DNA of 64,000 bases from contig MU278355.1 of assembly GCA_022385755.1 (NCBI GenBank), forward strand, positions 500,974-564,973, in the 5' to 3' direction. The position numbers and the translations under genes are program-made. Below are positions 25,101 through 35,616 of the stretch, one piece after another (position 1 is the first letter of the stretch; each line of letters starts with the position of its first letter). Below the pieces are notes generated by a model. It was given only the letters and a program-made list of their open reading frames with translations. It was not told the DNA's origin and ran no database searches. Source of the stretch: Trametopsis cervina (taxonomy: Eukaryota; Basidiomycota; Agaricomycetes; Polyporales; Irpicaceae).

Positions 25101-25301
25101 CAACAAGGTCCTAAGCTCCGGGTCAAGCGTGTTCTGACCATCTGTGAGGACTCGGAGGAGGTTCTGCATGGCGCGTAGACCATTTAGTTGCGTATGGAAA
25201 GGAAAGCTGGACCACGTACGTTCATCCTCTCTCCATCGGACTAATATGCGTGACCGAGATGGATGTAAAGCACAAGTTACAATGAAACTCCGACTTCCCA
25301 T
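22193..25301 (-). CDS. SPT7: SAGA complex bromodomain subunit SPT7
   Basis: Structural subunit of the SAGA histone acetyltransferase/coactivator. The bromodomain is built from exons at about 24620-25000: [34 protein letters not shown], then [11 protein letters not shown], which contains the acetyl-lysine-reading Asn. [19 protein letters not shown] follows, a Spt7-type extension. A disordered Ser/Pro segment (24100-24500) and a charged region (23490-24010) come next. A histone-fold module used to pair with Taf10 lies at about 23150-23450 ([20 protein letters not shown]). The [19 protein letters not shown] segment (about 22900-22970) and a Pro/Lys-rich tail end at 22193. The first exon is the least certain; the ATG at 25301 is the best visible start. 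At least eight introns. Confidence 0.9.
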
Positions 25302-26366
25302 TTAGGGCCGAACGCCACAAAGGTACCCTGACACACCTGGCCACCACCCCACTTTATTGTGCCTACACACAAAAGCGTTCGATCTCGCTGTGTGGTTCCG
25401 AGACCACATATCTTTATTATCAGCATAATTCCAACTCTAAGAATAAGTCATAACGTCAAAATATGTAAACAACGATCTGGCACTGGCGCTAGTATAAGCA
25501 GTCCGTGTTCGACTCTGTTTCTGTATTCTGCTTTTTTGCGTTTCTGAGGCAGGGACTAAATTTATGAACAGAGGAAAGAGTAAAAGTACAAAAAGCACCA
25601 CCATAATGTGCTATTATACCCCAAATATGCCCATGATATCATATGTCTCATGCATTCTTCACCATGTAACTTCTAGCAACCATACTGTAAGCGTGAATGC
25701 GCAAGCCGTTGATACAAAATGATGAGCAGGGGTTTCTCTGATGATGATCAACCGATTCTTGTGAATCGCATCCCGCCACAATACGTGGTGCGATCTGTGT
25801 ATGATACTTCCACTCTCTGAGTGGTCTATTTCATATATACACTGAGTATAAATTTATAACAAGACGACAGATGATGCATGCGAGCGACAGATCACAGTAT
25901 AAAAGAAAGAGACGTCCAAGGTAAAAGAGCACAAAGCATAAAAGAAACAGGACGATGCGCCCACCGGTGCGAAAACAACATACCAACAATGGTCGAGAAA
26001 GCGCGCATAGCTAGAGCAAAATGAGAAATCGGAGTAAACGTATAGGAAAGGGGGTAGTGTGAACGAAGGGCAAACAGGTACTACGAAAGAGCAGATGATA
26101 CGCGATAAAGATATGTAGGATAGATGCAGGTATGGAGTAGTAATGGTATTGCTGATGGACTGAGGTGTGTGTAGGGGGAGGGGAGGGGATCGTATATGTG
26201 TGAGGCGGCGTAGATTTGCGTGATATGCGAGATGATGAAGGGCAGGTGCGACGACGATGTATGAGATGGTGCAAGGTGGGGGCGAGATGACGACAAAATG
26301 TAGGCCGGAACTGGCCGAGAGCGGAGGATACGACGGATTTCTATGCAAGTCCGGGAGGGGAGAACA
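25302..26366. other. AT-rich intergenic region between SPT7 and CDH1
   Basis: About 1.06 kb holding the SPT7 promoter and the CDH1 3' flank. The CDH1-proximal 500 bases are purine-rich on the plus strand, so the minus strand is open for 164 codons (25854-26348). The composition is low-complexity (His/Ser/Pro/Tyr-rich) and this is read as untranslated sequence. Confidence 0.5.
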
Positions 26367-28140
26367 TTAGCGAATAAGACGACCATAATCCAAACGGCTT
26401 TCTCTGCTCTCGCGTCTATCTTGTTTAGGGAACGCATTCCAGAAACGAAGAGTTTCATCACCAGCGCCGGTCACGATCGTTTCGCCCTCTGGGCTCATGG
26501 CCAAGTACAACACACGATGAGTGTGTCCTGTAAGAGAGGCGACCATATCTAGGGATGGATACTTCCAAATACAGATCTGATTCTGAGCTGTGGTTGACGA
26601 GAATCCATGAGTTGAAACCAATTCATGTGATGTGAGCGACCATGTCAAATTGCAAACCTACATCCACTCATCAGCAAAAGCTTGAAAATCTTTGGAGACG
26701 GAAAAACGTACTTGACTACCGGTATCCAGTGCATTCAGCGCCGTGCCATTCTGAGTGTTCCAAAATCGAATATGCTTGTCGGCTGTTCCTCCTCCTGTAG
26801 CCAGGACACCCGACACATGAGGATCCCATGCAAGCGCCTTCACCGCCGCACAGTGCTCATGAAACTTCCATAGTGGCACATCATTGCCTTCCTCGCCCGC
26901 TGAAACAGCTGCATGACCACCTCGTGCCCCAGCCCTCTTCGACCCACGCAAATCCCAAATGCATACTTTGTTGTCGTTGCCCCCGCTGGCCAATGTGGCT
27001 GACTGTACGCCACTCTCTGAGTTCCAACGGAGACCGCAGACCTCTTGCCGGTGGGCGGCTGACTTTCTCATTGGCTTCAACCCCGGCTCGCGCACGTCGC
27101 GATGATATATATTCCGATCCCTTGACCCAGAAGTCAAGATAGGACCGTTCCATGAGAGCGCACCAATACGGTTCGTGTGAGCTTGCTGATATGTTCGCTG
27201 CCGTTGCATTGTAACTGCGTCATAGATGTGTAGTCGCCCCGACAAGGTTCCAATCGCCAAGGAGGATCCCTATGCCCACCAGTCAGCGCTTTAGCACCGG
27301 GTAACTAGAAAATAGATGACATACTTTTTGTACCCATGAAACCGAGCTGACTGTATCACCCCCCTCCGACGTGAGGTCGCATAGCTTGGAAACAGCAGCC
27401 GTATGTGCTGTCCACAAGTATACGCATGAACCCAAGCCTACCGCGAGAACGTTCGTACTAGCCCAGTCCACCAAGTTGAGATAGAAGTCATCCGCCAGTT
27501 CTGGTGCATCCAACACCCTATACGGCGTCTTACACACACTCCGGGGTTTTCTTCGAGGGCTCTCCAACAATAGCCTGCTCTCTTGTCTGACAGGGCTTAT
27601 TGAGTATGCTTCGTCGTTGGGAGTATCCATCCGACGGTCTGGGGTTGCTGGATTAGATCTCGAAGGGGTGTTGAAATTGAATAGTCGTTTTCTTGTAGGC
27701 GTTGAAGGGGGAACGGAGCCAGTCGCCTGACGGACAGGGGATGAAGCGCGTGCAGGACTCGCCGGTGTCACTTCAGTGTGCAATATTGAGGCGAATATCG
27801 AGTTGGCCTGTTCTTTCAGAGCATCGGACTCGGTTGGAATGATTCTCTTCGAGGGCGTTCCAGGCGACAAGTCATCGAGGAGTTGGTAGGACGTCCGTAG
27901 GTCACCACCATCCCTGGATGGTACGAAGCGATCGCCATAATCCTTCGGGGCTACTGTAGCATCGGAGGTGGCACTATCACTAGTGGCGGGGAAAGAGTCG
28001 AGCGAGGGTGTGGAAGGGGGGCCTATGCCGAATATCGGCATGCCTCGCGCTCGAGAACGTTTGGGGGAGGCATCCTCGGTTTCATGGGTTTTCGCTGCGC
28101 GTAGGCGTTTCGCGAATGGCGTACTGCTGAAGCTGGTCAT
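26367..28140 (-). CDS. CDH1: APC/C activator CDH1 (Fizzy-related WD40 protein)
   Basis: Substrate-recruiting activator of the anaphase-promoting complex, acting in late mitosis and G1. ATG at 28140. The N-terminal region has a C-box, DRFVPSR, at about residues 70-75, and several Ser-Pro/Thr-Pro sites expected for CDK inhibition (for example [14 protein letters not shown]). Then comes the Cdh1-specific linker [22 protein letters not shown], leading into [12 protein letters not shown]. Seven WD40 blades follow over three exons, with family signatures [46 protein letters not shown] and [21 protein letters not shown]. The last two residues are Ile-Arg, the IR tail that docks on APC/C TPR subunits. 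Linker and C-box features favour Cdh1 over Cdc20. Introns at about 27270-27325 and 26660-26710. Confidence 0.96.
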
Positions 28141-28531
28141 GATGGTTGGTGTTGGCTATTGTCGGCAGCAAGGAGAGTGCACAGTTGGAAGCTGGATAAG
28201 GGAGCAGAATCAGGCCAAACTTAGCATATGGGAAGGTCGTGAAGCACGGAGTAGGATGCGGGGCCACAGCCAGCGATATGGGAGAGGTCAAGTCGCGTAC
28301 AACATCGCGATGTGGCTGACCCTGCGCGACGCGTTCGGTTTCGAACTCAGCGCACAGACGCTGCCCAATGAGGAAGGTCTCGCGACTTTTTCAATCCCAG
28401 CCTTGGCCACGCGTAGGCGCTGAATCAGATGACCAGATTATGAGCCACAAATATTGTGCTGTCGCGAATGCGAGGTCAAACAGATATTATCTTAAATCTT
28501 GGACAAGAAAAATACACAGCTACAATTTATA

Positions 28532-29529
28532 TCAAGTACTAGCTGCTTCTGATACAAATCTCCACAAAAATTCGATCAAGTCTTCCAAATAAAACTCATG
28601 CTGTCTATGCACTGAATCGAAGTACCGCATTGTGATGAGACACGCCGCGATAAATCCAAAGGCAGAGTAGCGCTTCTTTACGCTCTTAGCAGGAGAGGAA
28701 TCCACTACTTTCTGCCACCAGCACCTGAGGCTTTCGCTTCTCTGCCGTATCGAGTAACGTATCGAACGAGCTGCAATACGTCCAGGGGAAGGCCGCTCTT
28801 TGAGGGGCACATGAATGATCCAGAATACGATAAATTCACGCGATGATCACATACCTATTACCCGAAGCCAGAAATGGTTGTCCATGAGAAGCCGTACTGC
28901 GAGACTGGATAATATGCCAGGGACCTCAGGTTCGAAGAACTGTAAGCGATTGGAGTCCACAACCTATTTAAACAATGAACATGCATCAACTCTGTTAGTC
29001 GGATGTTGGTGGAAAGGAATCTCACAAAGCAGTTTTGTAGGTTCCATCTGCGCTGCACAAGCTTGAGGTCGAGCTCACCGGAGGATCCCAAGGGAATGTC
29101 GACGCAAAGGACTGAGTCTCGATATAGAACATCGAAATCGTGATAAAGCTTCACGCGCACACGGCTTGATTTGCTGTCCGTTGAATTCGCGACGAGAAAG
29201 CTCGCAGCATTAACCACTCACCCGGGTAGTGCAGGAGGTTGGTCGATATATGGTTGATACGCGGTGACGCCATCCTTCTCGACGGGAACAAATACAGTAT
29301 GCCTTCCCTTGAGCCGTTGGCGAGCTTGCAACGCGTATTCTTCTGGCGCGGGGACGAGAATATAAGGAAGGTTGGTAGCAATGTCGTGGATCAAGGCGCA
29401 GGTTCTTTTGCCATAGGCGTGGGCAGCCCCAATGCTGTTACGTACAGCATTGGAACAGCTATACACGACTGTGCGTGCTTTGAAGCCGACGGGGCGGAGA
29501 TATGCCAGAATCTGGTGAGTAAAACGCAT
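28532..29529 (-). CDS. Orphan membrane-associated protein, copy B of a two-member family in this window
   Basis: No known family recognised. The chosen start is the ATG at 29529 (MRFTHQILAYLRP); an in-frame upstream ATG at 29613 is possible. The first exon ends in VPVEKDGVTAYQPYIDQPPAL before an intron at about 29165-29220. Next come SRVRVKLYHDFDVLYR and LDLKLVQRRWNL, an intron (about 28970-29030), and LAVRLLMDNHFWLRVIG. Another intron follows, then a C-terminal part with a weakly hydrophobic helix (SAFGFIAACLITM) and an end at 28532. The blocks VRVKL, LDLKLV-RW and LRVIG correspond to copy A (15171-16059), including intron placement after each block. Transcribed divergently from the GLEBS-repeat gene at 30055. 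Function unknown. Confidence 0.55.
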
Positions 29530-30054
29530 GTGGGTAATCTGAGGGGAAACGAGTCGTCGACAACGACTCGCCACTTTACATAGAGCTTTCGCCGCTTGGT
29601 GTTGATTGCACAAAAAGCTTTCCTAGAAAACAAGGTTGCCAGGCGAACATCTCTACGAAGCCCGTGAACACGAGTACAAAGATCGTGAGAATAGTGAACT
29701 CAGTATTATTATGGCGCTTGTCGCTGTGGCCTCAAATAAGCTCCAGACTTTGACGCACACATCGACCTGAGACAAGGACTCTCGTCAAAGCTCGCAATTG
29801 TTGTATGGTCATCTTCGTATCACTTGCGAGCTTGGCTTACAACGCCGATTGTGGCCACAGGCCAGTCATGGCCTGAGGTCCTTAGCCTGAGCTGCCAACT
29901 CCCAGTTCCTGTAGCGCCCATAAACCATGGCGCCGAACCTTGCCTTAAAACCAACTTAAACCTCTAAAGTTCCTCTTCGTTTCCCTTCCACCCCTGACCC
30001 TCGCCTGCACCCGCCTCCTCGCGCAACCGCACCCCCAGAAGACCTGGCCAACAA
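29530..30054. other. Divergent intergenic region
   Basis: About 525 bases between orphan copy B and the GLEBS-repeat gene, presumably both promoters. The stretch just before 30055 is strongly C-rich on the plus strand, as is common in fungal leaders. No other feature supported. Confidence 0.4.
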
Positions 30055-30931
30055 ATGGATTCACGACGACGAGAGATTTTCATGAATGTACCTATCACGG
30101 GCGGTCCGGAGCAGAGTTTTGAGGTGCATGGTAACGCCGTCTTAGGCCAGACAGGCTCTGCTGGAATTAACCGTTCATAATACAGGAACTGCGTGTTGCG
30201 GACTACATCAAGGCGTATACAACAACCGGCAGACCACCAGCACCTTGCCCTCCCCTACCACTGCACCCTGCTGATCGCATTCAAGCTGGTCTGCCACCAC
30301 TTTTCCAACCATATGTTGAAGTAGACGGCAAACCATTTACCGAAGACTCGTTGGTCCTCAGTCTGCAACTGAATAGCTCTACCGGACCTCCTCCACAAGA
30401 CGTGACCGCGCTACCAGACGTTCAAATATTCTCACCTACATCGGACGTTAATGAGGCGGGGCAGGCGGTTCATTTACAGAGTATCACCACACAGAGTGTT
30501 TACCGTGGATTTTCGTTCGAGGTGAGCTAGAGGAGCTTCTTGCAGCATCCACTAATAGCCGTCTGACATAACGCAGGAATTAAGGTACCAAGCATATCGT
30601 CTAGGAAAGAAGATAGTACCAGAAGCAATACCCAGTAGGTCCTGTCTCGTTCTCAGTTTGCACCTCAATTACTTAACAGAAGACAGGCACACCTGTACCA
30701 ACTCTTCTGATCACTCCTCCCTCTTTGAGCTCGAGCTCAGGTCCCACCAGCGACCAATACCAAAGCATAACCTGTGCACCCCCATTTGACAAACACAGCT
30801 TTGAAGTAAGTATACGCTTTCTGACTGGAGCTATACATCTCTAATACAACCCATAGGAGCTTCATTTGGCGTACCGGAGAACAGGACGAGCAGTAACATC
30901 GGAACAAATCATTGCGGCAAGAATTGTATGA
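30055..30931 (+). CDS. Small protein with three GLEBS-like SFEEL motifs (possible Gle2/Bub3 binder)
   Basis: Predicted 218 residues from five exons: 30055-30123, 30186-30521, then three short ones ending at TGA 30929-30931. Each copy of a SFEEL motif is cut by a phase-0 intron between its two Glu codons: SFE|ELRVADY at residues about 21-30, SFE|ELRYQAY at about 133-142, and SFE|ELHLAY at about 192-200. The second and third copies are preceded by QSIT and an aromatic residue (QSITTQSVYRGFSFEEL, QSITCAPPFDKHSFEEL). This is the same arrangement as the C-terminal half of the GLEBS motif of nucleoporin Nup98, where SLEELRLEDY contacts the Gle2/Rae1 propeller. There are no FG repeats and no other domain. 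Binding to Gle2 or Bub3 is inference from the motif; tandem exon duplication is inferred from the identical intron positions. Confidence 0.75.
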
Positions 30932-31120
30932 CTGCGCAGCATCTTGGCGGCCCATGGAGATATACTTATTAGCTTGTATACTTACTTATTCGACGACCAT
31001 TTTTGTGTAACATATGTGCGTCTGTCTTTCTCTCAGGCGATTTGTGATAGTTCGTACTCATTCTATTCAATAAAAAGGGGATATAATGATATAATACTTT
31101 CAATGACCAGCAAAGAAAGT

Positions 31121-32230
31121 CTACCCGCGAGCGGGGGGTGTAACAATATTCGACAACCAAGACCACGCCCGCGCGATCTGTTCAACTTTCTCGGATTCGT
31201 CCTCAGTGACCTCTCCCTTCCAGGCACTCAGGTATTCCTCCTCCGCATCAATGAAGAGAAGAACCTCTTCGGTGCTCTTGCCGCTGACAAATGCCAAGTA
31301 GCAGGCCGCGACACACATGATGTCGGTGGGACGACCATGAGGACCGAGAACAAGGATGCTGACACCTTTCGGGGTCTCCGGGTGAGGAAGTGCTTCCGCC
31401 ATGAAGTCTCGCGCGGCGCGTAATTGGGCATCGGTTAACGCGAGACCAGCTCGGGTTGTACCAGCATTCGCGGATGACGACACATGAAGGTGCATGATCT
31501 GGGTTTTGCCCTGTGTCTCCCTGCGCGAGGCGGGCTCGTCCGTGTGGTTCTGGTGGATGTGGACGACGTGGGTATAAGGCTCCTCGGAAGAGTCGCCTGG
31601 AAGCTGCTCTGGGCGAATATTATCACCGAATGTGACGGCTACTCCCGGAATGAGTATCTGAAGATGGGCGTCGTTGGTAGGGATGGTGGGCACATAGGGA
31701 ACCTCGATGGGTGGGTATGAGGTGACGGCCTGCGTCTTCTTGTGGGTGGCAACTCGCTCAGACACGGGTTTGATGGTCGCGACCTGCGCGACATCATCTT
31801 CTGTGTCATGAACGACCATCCGGTTCACTCGACGGCGACGGGGGAGATTGTTGCGCTGCGGCTGAGAATGCTGGAGCGGTGCAACCTTGGCTTCGCTCTC
31901 CACCTTAGGCTTCTCGACTGCCGGTGCCACCTTCTTCTCGGGTACCTCGACGATAACATCCTCGTGAAGGACGACGCGCTTCGGGTTACGGCGGCGAGGA
32001 AGATTGTGACGATGTGGCTGAACGTGACCCTTTGTCGACCATCCCCCGGCGCCCATAACGTTGGTAGTAAGTTGCAAGCGCATAGTGACGCCACACCTCG
32101 ATCTCAAGGATTGTCGAGACGGCATGGGAGGCGGAAAGATTTGCAGTGGGCTCGTAGGGTAAAACTCCATCGAAGGATAGAGTGGTGCCGAGGCGGGAAG
32201 AGCGGTGACGACGCTGACTTTGATAGTCAT
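31121..32230 (-). CDS. Degenerate dual-specificity-phosphatase-like protein with internal repeat
   Basis: Single-exon reading of 369 residues, ATG at 32230, ending TPPARG at 31121. The N-terminal half is basic and disordered. It contains a duplicated motif about 53 residues apart (QPHRHNLPRRRNPKRVVLHED and QPQRNNLPRRRRVNRMVVHD). The C-terminal half (from about residue 190) alternates strands and helices like a small tyrosine/dual-specificity phosphatase: YTHVVHIHQ, then ILVLGPHGRPTDIMCVAACYLA followed by STEEVLLFID. At the position of the HCxxGxxR catalytic loop it has LGPHGRPTD, lacking the Cys and the Arg at the right spacing, so catalysis is not expected. The fold assignment is tentative. 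Function unknown; a phospho-site binder or scaffold is one possibility. Confidence 0.7.
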   Translation of the reverse strand: MTIKVSVVTALPASAPLYPSMEFYPTSPLQIFPPPMPSRQSLRSRCGVTMRLQLTTNVMGAGGWSTKGHVQPHRHNLPRRRNPKRVVLHEDVIVEVPEKKVAPAVEKPKVESEAKVAPLQHSQPQRNNLPRRRRVNRMVVHDTEDDVAQVATIKPVSERVATHKKTQAVTSYPPIEVPYVPTIPTNDAHLQILIPGVAVTFGDNIRPEQLPGDSSEEPYTHVVHIHQNHTDEPASRRETQGKTQIMHLHVSSSANAGTTRAGLALTDAQLRAARDFMAEALPHPETPKGVSILVLGPHGRPTDIMCVAACYLAFVSGKSTEEVLLFIDAEEEYLSAWKGEVTEDESEKVEQIARAWSWLSNIVTPPARG

Positions 32231-33854
32231 GATAGCGAAGAACTGGCTGCGAACTAAACAAGCGAAGAACTGGAGGGATAGGATGATGGGCTGATGAGTA
32301 CCTAACTCGATGGTGAACGTGAATTGAGTGTACTCACAGACCGGCTTTCTCTTTAAGTACTGGGATACAATAAACCTTGGCTGTGCACACGCTGCGAGCG
32401 AGCGTTATACACGAGGCGAGAGCGAGGTAGATTGTATGCTCTGATATGAAAGGATGCGAAGTCAAAAAGCGGGATAGAAGATGAAAGGCAAGATATGAAA
32501 GAATCCCAGAGGCGAAGGCCCTTGTATTTATGGCTTCCTGGGTGTTTGGAGTTGTCCTGGGACGGTTGCCTCCGCCCCCACTATGAAGGGCACATTCAGC
32601 GGATATAAGGAGCTGTAGAGTGGCCTGTTAGCTTAGCGATGCGTATTGATATATTCCGCCCCCACGTAGCTCACCGACGTCGGTCGCGATTGAAATCCGC
32701 CCCTCAGTGGCGGTGGGCCTACGCTGAGAAGTATCCGGGGTCTCGATTAGTTCTGTGGCCAGCTCAGAGTAAGCGCATTGGTAGGGCTGCAGTGATATGA
32801 GAACTTAATATCGTGCCTTTCAATTCCTACATCGCATGTGAGTTGTTAGATCCGCAGAAATACCTATCCATGACCTGTTCGCGAATTCTGATCCGCATGA
32901 GAGTCGCTGGTCTTTGAGCCTCAAGTTTAAGTATCGGATTCAGGAGGTTGCTCTACTTACAATCCACGATCTCGACGCTCTGAGATTATCCTCACGCAAG
33001 CATCTACTCTCGCTGAAGAGTGGAGACGGATGGACCATGTCACTGCGCTCTCCTGTCAGCGGGTGTTCGGGGTCCCCCAAAACATCGGCATCCCGTTTAA
33101 GGAACTTCCATCAAGTTGAGCAGAAGCCTTGCGGACGCCGCATGTCTTCCGTGAGGTTCAGATGCTGTGGTGAACGTATATGATCCTGCAAGTGCATAGC
33201 TTTGATAACATGTGTCAGAAGTAATTTCAGCCAAAACATCTTCGCAGTAGCGTGCACGTCTCGTTGAACATGACCGATACATACCAGACCTTGACCCAGG
33301 TACGCCTCAGAAAAGGGGTCTTCATTCCAGCCAATCCGGATATCTGTGAGTGCCATCCACGAAGTGTTCCGCATACCGCTACGGTTACGTTTTACGGTAA
33401 CCCAGCCTTCTGCCTGGTCTATAAGCGCGTGTAGGATGTGGCTGACTCGCTCGCCACTTCGGGTCTTAAAACCGGAATACCTATTTGTTGCCATTTCAAT
33501 AGAACCGGGGGGCGAAGCTGACAGCAGGTACACAAAGACCGTAACTGAAGAGCCGATGTCGAAGCGTACTAACGCCCAGAGCCTCGAGGTAGTAGACTTC
33601 GAATAGTTCTGGTTATTTCGTTACTATTAATCGAACCCAGTGAGCAAGTAGTCCAGTGCAATACAATAATGGTAGATGTTACGCAAGATGGAAGTAGGTG
33701 AAAGGGGGTAAACAACCAGTTTGTCGATCGAGGATTAAGTTTCGCGTCCATTTTATCACCGTATCCAAAGTAATGAGAGAGAATGTCTTTCGGCCAGGAA
33801 GCACAGCTTCGTTCCGAAAGCTGAGTACCCAGAGTAGGGGGAGACACGAGGAGA
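32231..33854. other. Long intergenic stretch with an unconvincing minus-strand frame
   Basis: About 1.6 kb. The first part is the promoter of the phosphatase-like gene. At 33097-33533 the minus strand is open for up to 140 codons, and parts read protein-like (for example SYALAGSYTFTTASEPHGR in one frame). No single model with a start, sensible splice sites and a domain could be built. It may be a decayed or small unknown gene. Confidence 0.35.
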
Positions 33855-35616
33855 TTAGAGAAGTTGTTTCCAGCCCATGTCCTTGCACTTCTTCACGAGA
33901 CGCTTGACTTCTTGAGAACGAGCGCGAGTTGTGACAAGCAATGTGTCAGGCATGTCGACGACGACAAGGTCATCGACACCTAGAAGAGAAATGAGACGCC
34001 CTGAGCCAGGGACAACAATACCACCGGCGACTTGCTCTGTAAGAACTATACCAGCCGTCAGAAAAGCTTCAGTCTTATGCTTGGAACATAATGACTTACC
34101 AAGGTTGTTATCACCAAGGACACGCGGTTGATTGGCCTCAGCGGGGATCAGCTCGGCGAGCGAGGAGAAGTCTCCAACATCATCCCAACCTATAACCGCA
34201 AGCTGTCAGCAAACGGGGACGGACCACAGGTCGTGTACGTACCGAACGTAGCGGGCACAACGGCGACACGGCGGTCAAGAGCGGCAGGCTCGGCAACTGC
34301 ATTATCGATAGCAATCTTCTCAAGATCAGGCCAGACTTCGCTCAGAACCTTCTCCCTCAACCTCTCGTCGTCCCATGCGGCCGCAATCTTAGTCAAACCA
34401 GCGTGCAGATCAGGCTTGTATTCCTTGAGGAGTTCCAGCAAGAAAGTGGCCTTCGTTACGAACATACCGGCGTTCCAGCGGTAGTTACCCGTCTTGATGT
34501 AGGCTGCGGCCGTCCTCGCGTCAGGCTTCTCCTTGAAGCTCGAGACAAGTCTGGCATTGGGAGCGTTGGGCATACCAAGCTTTTCGCCCAGTCGAACGTA
34601 ACCGAATCCAGTACTTGGGTGTGAAGGCGCAATACCGATCGTGACAAGATAATCTTGCTTGGCAACATCAACGGCCTCTGCTACTGCAGCCAGGAACGCA
34701 TCGTCACCAGAAATCATGTGGTCCGCGGCGAAACTTCCAATAATAGCGTTCGCGTCACGTTTGGCGAGGACAGCGGCAGCCAGACCGATGGCTGCCATAG
34801 ACTCCTTCGCACTAGGCTCACATAGGAGGTTGTGGGCGAGGAGATCCGGAAGTTGCTCGTTAATGCTCTTCACGTGTGCAGGACCAGCTACAATGGTGGT
34901 ACGAGCGGCTGAGGATAACGGAAGCAGCCGATCCCATGTTGCCTGAATGAGAGATCGTCCCTTCAAAGTCAGATCGAGAAGAAACTTCGGATGACCTTCG
35001 CGAGAGAGAGGCCAGAGACGTGTCCCCGCACCACCAGCTGGGATAACCACGTAGAAACCTGGGATGTCGCGGTTTTGGAAGGGGAAGCTGACCAGGCTGT
35101 TGTCGCCCAGCGGAGAGGGCACGTGGATGCTCGGCGGAACCGCCAGAGCAGGGATTGAGCTCGGGGTGAGGAAGGGAGATTTTGCGCGGAGGTTGGGGCT
35201 GCCGGGCACGGGAGTGTTGAACCCGGTTGCAAACTTGGAACCGTTGCCATTCGGCTGTGTGCAAGGTATGACAGTCAGTATTGTCGTACGAGGTAGGAAA
35301 CACGGAAGCGAATAACTCGGCACGCTCATGCAAGGCAATCAAATAGAAGGCGGTAACACTGCATAGTCATTGCTGTCACGACTCACTTGGAGGCTCTCCC
35401 TGACCTGCCGCTCCAAGCTGGCATTCGCTTGACGCAGCTCATGCGTTTCCTGACGCAACTCTGAGATCTCCAGTTGCTGTTGGTTCGACAATTAGTACCA
35501 GAGTGTTTTCGGCGTAGGAGTATTCAACATACTGATTTACGGACTACGTCCATGATCTGGGCGAACATGGACTCAATACCGAGTGTGTTGCCATGGCTGA
35601 CAGCGGTCTGGGCCAT
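33855..35616 (-). CDS. Bacterial-type mannose-1-phosphate guanylyltransferase with fungal N-terminal extension
   Basis: Should make GDP-mannose from mannose-1-phosphate and GTP. The nucleotidyltransferase core, in the large exon to 34220, shows PAGGAGTRLWPLSREGHPKFLLDL, FAADHMI, STGFGYVRLG, SSFKEKPDA and YRWNAGMF. After an intron at about 34190-34245 come GWDDVGDFSSLAELIP and the C-terminal VVVDMPDTLLVTTRA, ending KQLL at 33855. These are ManC-type motifs (with DH and WDDVGD), not those of the eukaryotic PSA1/MPG1 enzyme, and as remembered they look closest to actinobacterial sequences. The N-terminus (ATG 35616) adds about 60 residues in two small exons with a coiled-coil segment (LEISELRQETHELRQANASL) plus a Ser/Pro linker absent from bacterial enzymes. 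There are at least four introns. A TATA-like box lies about 70 bases upstream. Bacterial transfer is inference. Confidence 0.88.

Noticed and set aside
25854..26348. 164-codon minus-strand open frame downstream of CDH1
   Set aside because: Low-complexity, His/Tyr/Ser/Pro-rich product from a purine-biased stretch directly after the CDH1 stop; reads as 3' untranslated sequence.
33097..33533. Overlapping minus-strand frames that look partly protein-like
   Set aside because: No coherent start, intron and stop model and no domain; may be a decayed gene but cannot be supported.
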